DNA from: Pseudomonas muyukensis
GTDB taxonomy: Bacteria; Pseudomonadota; Gammaproteobacteria; Pseudomonadales; Pseudomonadaceae
Length of the DNA: 64,000 nt
Assembly: GCF_019139535.1 (NCBI RefSeq)
Contig: NZ_CP077073.1
Coordinates: 748,501-812,500, forward strand
Reading direction: 5' to 3'
In this document: positions 9,013-18,659 of the stretch, piece by piece
Layout of the letters: every line of letters begins with the position of its first letter
How positions within the stretch are numbered: position 1 is the stretch's first letter
Made by a program: the position numbers and the translations under genes
Notes under the pieces: generated by a model
The model's input: the letters and a program-made list of their open reading frames with translations, nothing else
What the model was told of the DNA's origin: nothing
Databases searched by the model: none

Positions 9013-9747
9013 TCAGCGTCGGTCCAGCGAGTAGACGAACGGCGCGACCACCTCGATCGTGCCATTGTTCAGCAGCTCTGCTGGCGGCTTGGGTACCGTG
9101 CCGGCGCGGCGGATCATCTCCAGCGTCGCCCGGTCCAGGGCTGCGCTGCCGGAACCACCGGCCAGCGAGTACGACACCACCTTGCCCTCGGCATCGACCA
9201 CGAAGCGCAGGCGGTTGATGCCCTGCAGCCCGCGACGGCGAGCATCCTCGGGGTACTTCTTGTACTTGGCCAGGTGGCGCAGCAGGTCGCTTTGCCAGCT
9301 CGGCAGGGCGTTGCTGTTCGACGCGATGCTTGGCTGTGGCGCCGCCGACTTCTGCGGTGGCGAGTTGCTCGGTGGCGTGTCCGCGACATCGTCCTTGGCC
9401 GGTGGCTCGTCCTTCGGTGGCTCAGGCTTTTTCTCAGGCTTGGGCGGCTGTGGCTTGGCCTTGGGCTTGGGCGGCTTGGGGATGGCGATCTTCGGCTTGG
9501 GCGCCTCGGCCAGTTTCGGCAGCGGCGGTTCCTCGACCGGCGTCGGTGGTTTCGGGGCGGCCTTTGGTGGCGGCGGCGGCGCGGGCTCGGGCAGCGGTGC
9601 CAGCTCGACCATCATTGCTGCCGGTGGCAGCTCGATGGCCTGGGGCACCGACCAGTTGAGCGTCAGCAGCACGGCGACCGCGTGCACACCCAGCACGAGT
9701 GCCAGGCTGCCACCGTAGCGCGCCATGTTAGAGCGCGTTTTCGTCAT
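9013..9747 (-). CDS. tonB: TonB energy transducer
   Basis: Periplasm-spanning protein that carries proton-motive force to outer-membrane receptors. The 244 residues have an N-terminal membrane anchor (about 11-32), a long proline/lysine-rich linker (about 50-135) and a C-terminal TonB domain (YKKYPEDARRRGLQGINRLR through VVSYSLAGGSG). The ATG overlaps the exbD stop (ATGA). It is the last gene of exbB-exbD-tonB. The repetitive linker has strong codon bias and produces long spurious open frames on the other strand. Confidence 0.96.
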   Translation of the reverse strand: MTKTRSNMARYGGSLALVLGVHAVAVLLTLNWSVPQAIELPPAAMMVELAPLPEPAPPPPPKAAPKPPTPVEEPPLPKLAEAPKPKIAIPKPPKPKAKPQPPKPEKKPEPPKDEPPAKDDVADTPPSNSPPQKSAAPQPSIASNSNALPSWQSDLLRHLAKYKKYPEDARRRGLQGINRLRFVVDAEGKVVSYSLAGGSGSAALDRATLEMIRRAGTVPKPPAELLNNGTIEVVAPFVYSLDRR

Positions 9748-10172
9748 TTCTTGGCTGCCGTCTCGAGTCCGACCAGGCCGACCTTCAGGTAACCGGCGGC
9801 ACGCATGGTGTTCATCACTTCCATCAGGTCGCCGTAGTCGACGCCCTTGTCAGCCTGGAAGAAGATGGTGGTTTCCTTGTCGCCCTTGGTCTTGGCGTCG
9901 AGCATGCTGCCAAGCTGATCGGGCTGGGCCACCTGGTCATCGCCGACATACAGCTTCTTGTCGGCCTTGACGCTGACGAACACCGGCTTCTCGGGCCTCG
10001 GCGCCGGCTTGGCGGTCGAGGCGGGCAGGTCGACCTTGATGTCGACCGTGGCCAGAGGGGCGGCGACCATGAAGATGATCAGCAGCACCAGCATCACGTC
10101 GATGAACGGCGTGACGTTGATTTCGTGGTTTTCGGCGAGGTCGTCGCCACCTTCGTTGAGATGCAGGCCCAT
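9744..10172 (-). CDS. exbD: Biopolymer transport protein ExbD
   Basis: Inner-membrane proton-channel subunit of the TonB complex. The 142 residues have one transmembrane helix (about 23-43) carrying the essential Asp at residue 25 (NVTPFIDVMLVLLIIFMV), then a periplasmic domain. It lies 3 nt after exbB and overlaps tonB by 4 nt, so the three are translated as a unit. Confidence 0.97.
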   Translation of the reverse strand: MGLHLNEGGDDLAENHEINVTPFIDVMLVLLIIFMVAAPLATVDIKVDLPASTAKPAPRPEKPVFVSVKADKKLYVGDDQVAQPDQLGSMLDAKTKGDKETTIFFQADKGVDYGDLMEVMNTMRAAGYLKVGLVGLETAAKK

Positions 10173-10175
10173 GGC

Positions 10176-11156
10176 TTACCCCACTTTCACCATGTGCGGG
10201 GCGGCGCGCTCGCTGCCCTGGTGGTCGAGGTCGCGGCTGACCAGCAGCAGGACTTGGGCCGACGCGTCGGACACCTGGGCCTTGTAGCCGGCGATGGAGC
10301 GCGCGAAGACGTTGTAGATGACCACGGCGGGAATCGCCGCGACCAGGCCCAGGGCGGTGGCCAACAGGGCTTCGGCGATACCCGGGGCGACCACGGCCAG
10401 GTTGGTGGTCTGGGTCTTGGCGATGCCGATGAAGCTGTTCATGATGCCCCACACGGTGCCGAACAGACCGACGAATGGCGCGGTGGAGCCGATGGTGGCC
10501 AGCACGCCGGTGCCGCTGCTCATGGTGCGACCGCTGGCGGCGACCAGGCGCTCGAGGCGGAAGCTGACGCGCTCCTTGATACCTTCTTTTTCGCGGGCAT
10601 TGGCCGACAGGCGCATTTCTTCAAGGGCGTCATGCACCAGGGTGTGGGCCAGGGTGCCCGGCTTGTTGGAAAGGTCGCTGGCGTCCTTCAGGCTCACGGC
10701 CTTCTTCAGGGCGGCGATCTCGCCACGCAGGCGGCGCTTGGCGCCCATCAGCTCGAAGCCCTTGGCGATCCAGATGGTCCAGGTGATGATCGAGGCGATG
10801 GCCAGGCCGATCATCACGGCCTTCACCACCACGTCGGCGTTCTTGTACATGCCCCATGGGGACAGGTCGTGGGCCATGCCCAGCGAAGTGTCCTCGACCA
10901 TGGCCTGGACGTTTTCGTCAGTGGCGGCCGGGGCCTGGCCCTCGGCGGCAGCGTTGGCATCGACCGGCGCGCCGATAGGCGCCTGGCCTTCGCTGGCCGG
11001 TGCCGCCGGGGCACTGGCGGCAATCGGTGCGGCGGCCGGGGCGGCCGGCTCGTCGGCCATGGCCAGCGGGGCCAGGACCAGGCTGAGCATCAGCGCGGCG
11101 ACGGCGCCCCAGGCGCGCGACGGGGTAGGCGAAGCGGAAGGTTGATTACGTGTCAT
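10176..11156 (-). CDS. exbB: TonB-system protein ExbB
   Basis: Multispanning inner-membrane scaffold of the ExbB-ExbD motor. It begins with a signal-like segment (AVAALMLSLVLAPLAMA), followed by an Ala/Pro-rich periplasmic extension typical of Pseudomonas ExbB. The MotA/ExbB core then follows (GERV-type helices and the segment IGSTAPFVGLFGTVWGIM). ATG 11156 (MTRNQPS) gives 326 residues; an upstream TTG in the same frame at 11198 is less likely. A -35/-10-like pair (TTGTTA at 11260-11255, AATAAT at 11239-11234, 15-nt spacer) may drive the operon. I saw no convincing Fur box here. Confidence 0.95.
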   Translation of the reverse strand: MTRNQPSASPTPSRAWGAVAALMLSLVLAPLAMADEPAAPAAAPIAASAPAAPASEGQAPIGAPVDANAAAEGQAPAATDENVQAMVEDTSLGMAHDLSPWGMYKNADVVVKAVMIGLAIASIITWTIWIAKGFELMGAKRRLRGEIAALKKAVSLKDASDLSNKPGTLAHTLVHDALEEMRLSANAREKEGIKERVSFRLERLVAASGRTMSSGTGVLATIGSTAPFVGLFGTVWGIMNSFIGIAKTQTTNLAVVAPGIAEALLATALGLVAAIPAVVIYNVFARSIAGYKAQVSDASAQVLLLVSRDLDHQGSERAAPHMVKVG

Positions 11157-11347
11157 GCTGGCCGGACCTGATGAAGAGAAATGGGTTGAGTTCTTCAAGG
11201 CCTCGAAACAGGCCGAGAACAGACAAGGCGGCCATTATTGCAAGTAATTCTTGTTAACAAAAGAATAGAGATTGCTTTTTTTAACCTTTGTCTAGCCGCT
11301 GATCGGTTGATCCGGTTAGCGTGAACCTTTGGATTTGGAGTGGGATG

Positions 11348-12205
11348 ATGTCGGACCTCAGTGCATTGATCGTAGGTTGTGGCGATGTAGGAGGCCGTCT
11401 GGCCCGCCAGTTGCTGGCTCGGGGATGGCAGGTCGCGGGCCTGCGCCGCGCGGTGGGGGAGCTGCCTGAAGGGGTGCGGCCGATCGCCGCCGACCTGTCT
11501 GATCGCCGTCAGCCGGCCACCTGGCCTGAGCACGGGCCGGACTATCTGGTGTATTGCGTGGCGGCCAGCCAGCACGACGAGGCGGGCTACCGCGCGGCGT
11601 ATGTGGAGGGGTTGCGGCATGTGCTGGGCTGGCTGGCCGCCAATGGCCAGCGCCCACGACGATTGCTGTTCGTGTCCAGCAGCAGCGTGTATGCGCAGCA
11701 GGACGGCGAATGGATCGACGAGACGGCGGCCACTGCGCCCGAAGGCTATTCCGGCAAGGTGATGCTCGAGGCCGAACGCCTGGCGCTGGATAGCGGGATC
11801 CCTGCCAGCATCGTGCGCCTGACCGGTATCTATGGCCCGGGCCGCGAGTGGCTGTTGAGCCAGGTACGCCAGGGCTATCGGGTGGCCGAGGCGCCGCCGC
11901 TGTATGGCAACCGGATTCATGCCGAGGATGCAGCGAGCCTGCTGGCGCACCTGTTGCAGGCGGATGCCCGCGGGGTGGCGCTGGATGATTGCTATATCGG
12001 TGTCGATGACGACCCGGCGCCATTGGCCGAGGTGGTTGGCTGGCTGCGGGGGTACCTGGGGGTTACCCAGTGGTCAGAGGAGCAGCGGGTGCGGCGTACC
12101 GGCAGCAAGCGCTGCAGTAACGCGCGGGCGCGGGCGTTGGGCTGGGCGCCGGTGTATCCGAGCTATAAAGAGGGCTATGCCGCCATCCTGGAAGGTAAGG
12201 GCTGA
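11348..12205 (+). CDS. NAD(P)-dependent epimerase/dehydratase-like protein
   Basis: A 285-residue extended-SDR-like protein. It has an N-terminal nucleotide-binding glycine motif, GCGDVGGRLARQLLARGW, then FVSSSSVYAQQDGEWIDE, where S-S-S-V-Y fits the SDR catalytic Ser/Tyr region, and SIVRLTGIYGPGR. Substrate is unknown; related proteins are annotated as sugar epimerases or YeeZ-like. ATGs occur at 11345 and 11348. I chose 11348 because GGAG at 11337-11340 lies 7 nt before it. It is divergent from exbB. Confidence 0.85.
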   Translation: MSDLSALIVGCGDVGGRLARQLLARGWQVAGLRRAVGELPEGVRPIAADLSDRRQPATWPEHGPDYLVYCVAASQHDEAGYRAAYVEGLRHVLGWLAANGQRPRRLLFVSSSSVYAQQDGEWIDETAATAPEGYSGKVMLEAERLALDSGIPASIVRLTGIYGPGREWLLSQVRQGYRVAEAPPLYGNRIHAEDAASLLAHLLQADARGVALDDCYIGVDDDPAPLAEVVGWLRGYLGVTQWSEEQRVRRTGSKRCSNARARALGWAPVYPSYKEGYAAILEGKG

Positions 12206-12228
12206 AGTTACGGGCTTAGCGCGGCCCT

Positions 12229-12346
12229 TGTAGGAGCGGCCTTGTGTCGCGAAAGGGCCGCGAAGCGGCCCCTGCAATCTATGTGGCGAAGCTGAAGTTC
12301 TGGGGCCGCTTCGCAGCCCTTTCGCGACACAAGTCCGCTCCTGCAG
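12229..12346. repeat. REP doublet, TTGTGTCGCGAAAGGG class
   Basis: A forward unit (12229-12274) and an inverted unit (12301-12346) share the core GGCCTTGTGTCGCGAAAGGG. They lie between the convergent epimerase-like gene and the lipoprotein gene and may end both transcripts. Confidence 0.88.
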
Positions 12347-12360
12347 AGGGTAGGCGTGCT

Positions 12361-13086
12361 TCAGTCTTTCTCTAGTACCCACTGCCGCGCACCAGCGGCC
12401 AGTTGTGGCTTTTCGTCGGGTTGAGCAAGATTCATGGCCTGGTAGATTTCCAGGGTATCGCCGTCACGCTTGAAAATCCAAGGTGCTCCGCGCTGATTGC
12501 GTTCCAGCCACAAACTGTCATTGCCGTTGCCCATATCCGCGCAGTCACCCGCCAGACACAGTGCGAAGCGGTCCGGCCCGGGCAGGCCGGTGACATTGCC
12601 GGTGTCGCTGAAACGCACCACGGCGCCTTTGCCCTGGCCTTCGACGATCTTCCATTCACCGCCCAGGTAGGCCTGGTACAGCGCCTTCTCGAAACTGCCG
12701 CCCAGGGGCGCGTTGCCCGCGGCTTTACTGCGCGCGAAGGTCTGCTGGTGGCCGGAAGGGTCACTGGCCTGCAGTTCGTCGCCATCGAGCTTCAATTGCT
12801 CGGTCTGGCCGCCCTCGAAGTTGACCTGCCAGTTCTTCTCATCAGCGCTCAGGCGCCCGTCGGCGGCCTCGAAGCCATTGCTGAAGCTGGCTTGCTGGTT
12901 GCTGACGTCGATCTTCCACTCGAACACCGGGCCATGCTCGCTCAGCGCCTGGCGCAGGCTGATGCCCTTGGCGGCGGCGTCGATGGCCGTCTGGTTGATC
13001 CAGGTGCCGTTGAAATCTTCGGGTTTGTGGCTGGCGCAGCCGCCCAGGAGCAGGGCTGCCAGCGCGAGAGGCAATGCGTGGCGCAT
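12361..13086 (-). CDS. Outer-membrane-type lipoprotein, unknown function
   Basis: A 241-residue lipoprotein. The N-terminus MRHALPLALAALLLGGCASH has a signal peptide with lipobox LGGC, and Ser after Ala at +2/+3 does not suggest inner-membrane retention. The mature part has repeated short beta-like stretches around FNGTWINQTAID and EWKIVEGQGKGAVVRFSD. I recognise no catalytic motif and assign no function. The frame is open 19 codons further upstream, but the signal peptide fixes ATG 13086. It follows ridA in the same direction, with a hairpin in between. Confidence 0.85.
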   Translation of the reverse strand: MRHALPLALAALLLGGCASHKPEDFNGTWINQTAIDAAAKGISLRQALSEHGPVFEWKIDVSNQQASFSNGFEAADGRLSADEKNWQVNFEGGQTEQLKLDGDELQASDPSGHQQTFARSKAAGNAPLGGSFEKALYQAYLGGEWKIVEGQGKGAVVRFSDTGNVTGLPGPDRFALCLAGDCADMGNGNDSLWLERNQRGAPWIFKRDGDTLEIYQAMNLAQPDEKPQLAAGARQWVLEKD

Positions 13087-13110
13087 GGTGTGGACCTTGG
13101 GGGAAGAAGG

Positions 13111-13134
13111 GGTGACGGGCGAACGCCCGTCACC
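13111..13134 (-). terminator. Hairpin downstream of ridA
   Basis: GGTGACGGGC, a 4-nt loop and GCCCGTCACC form a perfect 10-bp stem just after the ridA stop. The reverse-strand tail CCTTCTTCC has only short T runs, so termination may be partial, allowing some read-through into the lipoprotein gene. Confidence 0.5.
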
Positions 13135-13142
13135 GGGGAGCA

Positions 13143-13523
13143 TCAGTCGATGACCAGGATGGCGTCCATCTCGACCTGGGCGCCCTTGGGCAGGGCGGCA
13201 ACGCCGATGGCGGCGCGGGCCGGGTAAGGCTGCTCGAAGTAGCGGCCCATGATTTCGTTGACCTTGGCGAAGTGGCTGAGGTCGGTGAGGAAGATGTTCA
13301 GCTTGACGATGTCCTTGAACGAACCGCCTGCCGCCTCGGCAACCGACTTCAGGTTCTCGAACACCTGCACGGTCTGGGCTTCAAAGCCTTCGACCAGTTC
13401 CATGGTCTTTGGATCGAGCGGAATCTGGCCCGACATGTAGACGGTGTTGCCGGCCTTGATCGCCTGCGAGTAAGTGCCGATGGCGGCAGGGGCCTTGTCG
13501 CTGTTGATGACGGTCTTGCTCAT
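13143..13523 (-). CDS. ridA: Reactive intermediate deaminase RidA
   Basis: Cytoplasmic enamine/imine deaminase that hydrolyses 2-aminoacrylate-type intermediates released by PLP enzymes. The 126-residue protein has the Rid family signature: [20 protein letters not shown] at the N-terminus and the catalytic Arg in [20 protein letters not shown] near the C-terminus. ATG 13523 gives the normal family length. It is the last gene of rpoZ-spoT-ridA, a conserved proteobacterial neighbourhood. Confidence 0.95.
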   Translation of the reverse strand: MSKTVINSDKAPAAIGTYSQAIKAGNTVYMSGQIPLDPKTMELVEGFEAQTVQVFENLKSVAEAAGGSFKDIVKLNIFLTDLSHFAKVNEIMGRYFEQPYPARAAIGVAALPKGAQVEMDAILVID

Positions 13524-13546
13524 GATGACTCCTTGCGGTTGGCGGA

Positions 13547-15655
13547 CTACGCACGCGTCCGGGTGATGCGGACCACGCCGGTGAGGGTGCGCAGTTTCTT
13601 GATCACACGGGCCAGGTGCACGCGGTCGCGCACGCTGACCACCAGTTGGACCACGCTGATACGGCCGTCGCGTTCGTCCATGCTGATTTTCTCGATGTTG
13701 CCGTCGGCGGCGTTGACGCTGCTGGCCAGCAGGGCGATCAGGCCGCGCTGGTGCTCCAGCTCGACGCGCAGCTCGACATTGAACTCGCCGGTGATGTCCT
13801 TGGCCCAGGAGAGTTGCAGGCACTTCTCTGGGTTGTGGCGGATTTCACTGATGTTGCGGCAGTCTTCCAGGTGCACCACCATGCCCTTGCCCGCCGACAG
13901 GTGGCCGACGATGGCATCGCCCGGGATCGGCGTGCAGCACTTGGCGTAGCTGAGCACCAGGCCCTCGGTGCCGCGGATCGCCAGCGGGCCTTCCGGCGCC
14001 GGCAGTTGCTCGCCCTCGGCGGACAGCAGGCGGCGGGCCACCACATAGGCCATGCGGTTGCCCAGGCCGATGTCCTCGAGCAGGTCCTCGACCAGCTCCA
14101 GGCGGTACTCGCTGAGAATTGCCTGGATGCGCTCCTGGGGAATCAGCTCCAGGCTGCTGTCGAAGCCGGTCAGCACCTTGTTCAGCAGGCGCTCGCCGAG
14201 GCTGATGGACTCGGATCGGCGCTGCTGCTTGAGGGCGTGGCGAATATGCGTGCGCGCCTTGCCGGTGACCACGAAATTGAGCCAGGCCGGATTGGGCCGC
14301 GCCCCTGGGGCGCTGACGATTTCCACCGTGGAACCACTCTGCAGCGGCTCGGACAGCGGCGCCAGGCGGCGGTTGATGCGGCAGGCGATGCAGCTGTTAC
14401 CAACGTCGGTGTGCACCGCGTAGGCGAAGTCGACGGCGGTGGAGCCTTTGGGCAGCTCCATGATCCGTCCCTTGGGGGTGAAGACGTAGACCTCGTCGGG
14501 GAACAGGTCGATCTTCACGCTCTCGATGAATTCCAGCGAGTTGCCGGCGCGCTGCTGCAGCTCGAGGATGCCCTTGACCCACTGACGGGCACGGGCGTGG
14601 CTACCCTTGGGCTGCTCCTGCTCGTTGGACTTGTACAGCCAGTGGGCGGCGATGCCGTTGTTGGCCATCTCTTCCATCTCGCGGGTGCGGATCTGGATTT
14701 CGATGGGCACGCCGTGCATGCCGAACAGCGTGGTGTGCAACGACTGGTAGCCGTTGGCCTTGGGAATCGCGATGTAGTCCTTGAAGCGCCCCGGCAGCGG
14801 CTTGTACAGGTTGTGCACGGCGCCGAGCACGCGGTAGCAGGTGTCGACCTTGTCGACGATGATGCGGAAGGCGTACACGTCCATGATCTCGGTGAAGGCG
14901 CGGCGCTTGCCACGCATCTTCTTGTAGATGCCATAGAGGTGTTTCTGCCGGCCGCTGACTTCGCCTGCGATGCCGTCGGCGGCCAGGCAGTTGGCCAGCG
15001 AGGTCTCGATCTTGGCGACGATCTCCTTGCGGTTGCCACGGGCGGCCTTGACCGCGCGGTGGATCAACGTCGAGCGCATCGGGTGCATGGCCTTGAAGCC
15101 GAGGTCCTCGAACTCCACGCGCACGGTGTGCATGCCCAGGCGGTTGGCGATGGGGGCGTAGATCTCGAGGGTTTCCTTGGCGATGCGCCGGCGCTTCTCG
15201 CCGGACAGCACTTCCAGGGTGCGCATGTTGTGCAGGCGGTCGGCCAGCTTGACCAGGATCACGCGGATATCGCGGGCCATGGCCATGGCCATCTTCTGGA
15301 AGTTCTCGGCCTGCGCCTCGGCCTTGGTCTCGAAGTTCATCTGGGTCAGCTTGCTGACCCCGTCGACCAGCTCGGCGACCGTCTCGCCGAATTGCTGGCT
15401 CAAGGCTTCCTTGGCGATGCCGGTGTCTTCGATCACGTCGTGCAGCATGGCCGCCATCAGGCTCTGATGGTCCATGTGCATGTCGGCGAGGATGCTGGCC
15501 ACGGCCAGCGGGTGGGTCACGTAGGGCTCGCCGCTGCGGCGGCGCTGCCCATCGTGGGCCTGTTCGGCGTAGAAGTAGGCGCGCCGGACCAGGTTGACCT
15601 GCTCGGGGCCTAGATAAGTCGACAGCCGTTCGGCGAGGGCTTCTATACCCGGCAT
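13547..15655 (-). CDS. spoT: Bifunctional (p)ppGpp synthetase/hydrolase SpoT
   Basis: Controls the alarmone (p)ppGpp. The 702-residue protein has an intact HD hydrolase domain (HDVIED at 72-77 and LADRLHN at 137-143). A synthetase domain with the RFKD (RxKD) motif at 290-293 marks the bifunctional SpoT class rather than RelA (ExDD). Then come a TGS domain (about 385-445, [20 protein letters not shown]) and a C-terminal ACT domain. It lies 60 nt downstream of rpoZ and 23 nt upstream of ridA. Confidence 0.97.
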   Translation of the reverse strand: MPGIEALAERLSTYLGPEQVNLVRRAYFYAEQAHDGQRRRSGEPYVTHPLAVASILADMHMDHQSLMAAMLHDVIEDTGIAKEALSQQFGETVAELVDGVSKLTQMNFETKAEAQAENFQKMAMAMARDIRVILVKLADRLHNMRTLEVLSGEKRRRIAKETLEIYAPIANRLGMHTVRVEFEDLGFKAMHPMRSTLIHRAVKAARGNRKEIVAKIETSLANCLAADGIAGEVSGRQKHLYGIYKKMRGKRRAFTEIMDVYAFRIIVDKVDTCYRVLGAVHNLYKPLPGRFKDYIAIPKANGYQSLHTTLFGMHGVPIEIQIRTREMEEMANNGIAAHWLYKSNEQEQPKGSHARARQWVKGILELQQRAGNSLEFIESVKIDLFPDEVYVFTPKGRIMELPKGSTAVDFAYAVHTDVGNSCIACRINRRLAPLSEPLQSGSTVEIVSAPGARPNPAWLNFVVTGKARTHIRHALKQQRRSESISLGERLLNKVLTGFDSSLELIPQERIQAILSEYRLELVEDLLEDIGLGNRMAYVVARRLLSAEGEQLPAPEGPLAIRGTEGLVLSYAKCCTPIPGDAIVGHLSAGKGMVVHLEDCRNISEIRHNPEKCLQLSWAKDITGEFNVELRVELEHQRGLIALLASSVNAADGNIEKISMDERDGRISVVQLVVSVRDRVHLARVIKKLRTLTGVVRITRTRA

Positions 15656-15714
15656 GGGTTCACCTCTTGCTGAAGAAGAGGGCCTTGCGCCGCACGGTGT
15701 CGACTGGGCATCAA

Positions 15715-15978
15715 TCAGACCGCCTCGTTGTTCTCGTCCTCGAATGCGGCGAACACCGGATCTTCGGTGACGATCTCTTCGGCGGCGATGAATTCAGGGG
15801 TGACGATACCTTCGGCGATCTCACGCAGGGCGACGACGGTCGGCTTGTCGTTTTCCCATGCAACGCGTGGCTCTTTGCCGCCGGTCGCCAGCTGGCGGGC
15901 GCGCTTGGTCGAGAGCATGACCAGCTCGAAGCGGTTATCCACGTGTTCCAGGCAGTCTTCAACAGTTACGCGGGCCAT
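15715..15978 (-). CDS. rpoZ: RNA polymerase omega subunit
   Basis: Assembly and stability subunit of RNA polymerase that also forms one ppGpp site in proteobacteria. The 87 residues begin [19 protein letters not shown] and include [12 protein letters not shown], as in the family, ending in an acidic tail. The frame is open upstream, but ATG 15978 matches the conserved start. In most gammaproteobacteria gmk precedes rpoZ directly; here 5 kb of polyamine genes lie between them. Confidence 0.97.
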   Translation of the reverse strand: MARVTVEDCLEHVDNRFELVMLSTKRARQLATGGKEPRVAWENDKPTVVALREIAEGIVTPEFIAAEEIVTEDPVFAAFEDENNEAV

Positions 15979-16189
15979 GGTCTTCCTCAGTAGCAAATGC
16001 GGTAGGCGTGCGCCCAGAATGGGCAGGCGGACTCGATAGTTTAAAAAATCACCAGCCAATAGGGAAGGGCTGTTTTGTCGGGTGTGCCTGAGGCGCCTCT
16101 ATCGCGGGGCCGGTCCAGACCACTGGAACCCACCGCCGATGCCCGACAATAGCCTGCCGTCCATCGCCGACACAACCGCCCTTGACGCG

Positions 16190-17065
16190 TTAACGCAACA
16201 TTGCGTCGCGCAGGCGCGGGGTCAGTTCCTCGAACAAGGTCTGCACCGAGCGCAAGGCCCGGCAATCCGGGCGGGTCAGCAGCCACAGCTGGGTGTCGCA
16301 GCCCGGTAGCGGGCCGCTCAGCGCCTCGACCCCCGGCAGGGCGTGAACCATGTAGTCGGGCAGCGCCGCCACGCCCAGGCCGGTGGTCACCAGTTGGGCG
16401 ATGGTCGACATGCCGCTGCACTGGTAGCGCGGGATCAGCCCGGGGTGGTACTGGTTGCGCCAGACCACGGTGGCGTGGTCCTGCATGGAGTCGTCAGGGG
16501 CGATCCACGGCACGCTGGCGGGGGAGGCATCGAGCCGCTCGCGCAGCTGCGCACGCCCGCAGATCACGTAGCTGGTCGAGCCCAGGCAGCGGCCCACCAG
16601 GTGCTCCGGCGGCGTATTGGTCAGGCGCAGGGCAATGTCGGCGTCGCGGCGGCTGAGGTTGGCGAACGTGTTGGAGGTGCCCATTTCCAGCGACAACGCC
16701 GGGTAGTTGGGCATGAACTCGGCCAGCGCCGGCAGCAGCAGGCTGTGCAGCACCGCCTCGGTACAGGTCAGGCGCACCGTGCCGCTGACCACCTGCTCGC
16801 CGCTGGTCAGGGCGATACGCGCGGCGTCCAGCGCCTGCTCGGCGCGTTCGGCCTGCTCGGCCAGGGCCTGGGCGGTGTCGGTGGGCAGGTAGCCCTTGCG
16901 GCTCTTGACGAACAGCGCGGTGCCCAGCGCCGACTCCAGCCGCCGGATCGAGCGGAACACCGTGGAAACGTCGACCTTGAGCAGCTCGGCGGCCTTGGCC
17001 AGGGAGCGCCCGCGTTCCAGCGCCAGGACCAGGGCGAGGTCCGCATGGTTGATCTGATATTGCAT
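16190..17065 (-). CDS. LysR-family transcriptional regulator
   Basis: A 291-residue LysR-type regulator. The N-terminal winged helix-turn-helix is in ALERGRSLAKAAELLKVDVS through STVFRSIRRLESALG, and the effector-binding domain follows (VRLTCTEAVLHSLLLPALAE onward). ATG 17065 matches the family start, although the frame is open 32 codons upstream. It is divergent from the glutamyl-polyamine ligase gene, sharing a 207-nt region with a dyad. This layout suggests it controls the polyamine module; that is inference. Confidence 0.9.
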   Translation of the reverse strand: MQYQINHADLALVLALERGRSLAKAAELLKVDVSTVFRSIRRLESALGTALFVKSRKGYLPTDTAQALAEQAERAEQALDAARIALTSGEQVVSGTVRLTCTEAVLHSLLLPALAEFMPNYPALSLEMGTSNTFANLSRRDADIALRLTNTPPEHLVGRCLGSTSYVICGRAQLRERLDASPASVPWIAPDDSMQDHATVVWRNQYHPGLIPRYQCSGMSTIAQLVTTGLGVAALPDYMVHALPGVEALSGPLPGCDTQLWLLTRPDCRALRSVQTLFEELTPRLRDAMLR

Positions 17066-17107
17066 CGATGCACGCTCTGCTTGCCGAAATGCCAATGTCT
17101 GTTGCGT

Positions 17108-17136
17108 GGGGGCCATTTTATAGTGAAACGGCCCCC
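17108..17136. promoter_or_regulatory. GGGGGCC-N15-GGCCCCC dyad between LysR and ligase genes
   Basis: Perfect 7-bp arms flank a 15-nt centre containing TTTATAGTG, which includes a -10-like TATAGT. It is centred about 150 nt upstream of the ligase ATG and 57 nt upstream of the LysR ATG. It is a candidate LysR operator or leader hairpin. Confidence 0.35.
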
Positions 17137-17272
17137 GGGAATCAATGCACCCGGTCGGCAACCAGCCCCCAACGATGGGCCAGTGAAAAGAACAACAGCA
17201 GCACCATCGTCGCCCTACCAGGCGTCATCCGCAGTTCCCACATCGCCGCTCCAAATCGAAGGATGTACAGCC

Positions 17273-18655
17273 ATGACGTCGGTCTCCCCGTGCGCCAGTT
17301 CTTCCCGCGAGATGAATGAATTCCTGGATGCCCATCCGGATACCCAGTACGTCGACCTGCTGATCTCCGACATGAACGGGGTGGTGCGCGGCAAGCGCAT
17401 CGAGCGCGCCAGCCTGCACAAGGTGTACGAAAAGGGCATCAACCTGCCGGCCTCGCTGTTCGCCCTCGACATCAACGGCTCGACCGTCGAAAGCACCGGC
17501 CTGGGCCTGGACATCGGCGACGCCGACCGTGTCTGCCACCCCATCCCCGGCACGTTGTCCGACGAGCCGTGGCAGAAACGCCCGACCGCCCAGTTGCTGA
17601 TGACCATGCACGAGCTGGACGGCGCGCCGTTCTTCGCCGACCCGCGCGAGGTGTTGCGCCAGGTGGTGGCCAAGTTCGATGCCCTGGGCCTGGATATCTG
17701 CGCAGCCTTCGAGCTGGAGTTCTACCTGATCGACCAGGACAACCTCAACGGCCGGCCTCAACCGCCGCGCTCGCCGCTTTCGGGCAAGCGCCCGCAGTCG
17801 ACCCAGGTGTACCTGATCGACGATCTCGACGAATATGCCGACTGCCTGCAGGACATGCTCGAGGCCGCCAAGGAACAAGGCCTGCCGGCCGACGCCATCG
17901 TCAAGGAAAGCGCCCCGGCGCAGTTCGAGGTCAACCTGCATCATGTCGCCGATCCGCTCAAGGCCTGCGACTACGCGATCTTGCTCAAGCGCCTGATCAA
18001 GAACGTCGCCTACGACCATGAAATGGACACCACCTTCATGGCCAAGCCCTATCCGGGCCAGGCGGGCAACGGCCTGCATGTGCACATCTCGCTGCTGGAC
18101 AAGAAAACCGGCAAGAACATCTTCGCCAACGCCGACCCGCTGCAAAGCGACGCGCTGCGCCACGCCATCGGCGGCGTGCTGGAGACCATGCCGGCGTCGA
18201 TGGCCTTCCTCTGCCCGAACATCAACTCCTACCGTCGCTTCGGCGCTCAGTTCTATGTGCCCAATGCACCGAGCTGGGGCCTGGACAACCGCACCGTGGC
18301 CGTACGCGTGCCCACCGACAGCAGCGACAACGTGCGCATCGAGCACCGCGTGGCCGGTGCCGATGCCAACCCGTATTTGATGCTCGCAGCGATCCTCGCC
18401 GGCATCCACCATGGCCTGACCCAGCAGGTCGAGCCGGGCGCGCCGATCGAGGGCAACTCGTACGAGCAACTGGAGCAGAGCCTGCCGAACAACCTGCGCG
18501 ACGCCCTGCGCGCGCTGGACGACAGCGAAGTGCTCAACCAATACATCAGCCCGGACTACATCGATATCTTCGTGGCCTGCAAGGAGAGCGAGCTGGCCGA
18601 GTTCGAAGTGTCGATCTCCGACCTCGAGTACAACTGGTACCTGCACACGGTGTAA
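17273..18655 (+). CDS. puuA: Gamma-glutamylpolyamine synthetase (glutamine synthetase family)
   Basis: ATP-dependent ligase of the glutamine-synthetase superfamily, probably joining glutamate to putrescine or a longer polyamine, the first step of the gamma-glutamylation pathway. The 460-residue protein has the N-terminal beta-grasp segment (VDLLISDMNGVVRGKRIE), the metal-binding FELEFYLID, GNGLHVHISLLD and NRTVAVRVPT with EHRVAGADANPYL. Substrate assignment rests on family and on the adjacent puuD gene. ATG 17273 is preceded by AAGGA at a spacing of about 10 nt; the frame is open far upstream but not coding. Which polyamine it prefers cannot be read from sequence. Confidence 0.88.
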   Translation: MTSVSPCASSSREMNEFLDAHPDTQYVDLLISDMNGVVRGKRIERASLHKVYEKGINLPASLFALDINGSTVESTGLGLDIGDADRVCHPIPGTLSDEPWQKRPTAQLLMTMHELDGAPFFADPREVLRQVVAKFDALGLDICAAFELEFYLIDQDNLNGRPQPPRSPLSGKRPQSTQVYLIDDLDEYADCLQDMLEAAKEQGLPADAIVKESAPAQFEVNLHHVADPLKACDYAILLKRLIKNVAYDHEMDTTFMAKPYPGQAGNGLHVHISLLDKKTGKNIFANADPLQSDALRHAIGGVLETMPASMAFLCPNINSYRRFGAQFYVPNAPSWGLDNRTVAVRVPTDSSDNVRIEHRVAGADANPYLMLAAILAGIHHGLTQQVEPGAPIEGNSYEQLEQSLPNNLRDALRALDDSEVLNQYISPDYIDIFVACKESELAEFEVSISDLEYNWYLHTV

Positions 18656-18659
18656 GCCC

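Noticed and set aside
11199..11347. Fur box upstream of exbB
   Set aside because: AT-rich segments exist but no window matches the 19-bp Fur consensus well; only a promoter-like pair is suggested.
13616..15613. A 665-codon + frame antisense to spoT
   Set aside because: Composition is rich in His, Gln, Val and Gly with no motif; spoT on the other strand is certain.
16343..17272. Extended N-terminus for the glutamine-synthetase-like protein
   Set aside because: The frame is open upstream but crosses the LysR gene antisense and the intergenic region; ATG 17273 has a Shine-Dalgarno and family-like start.
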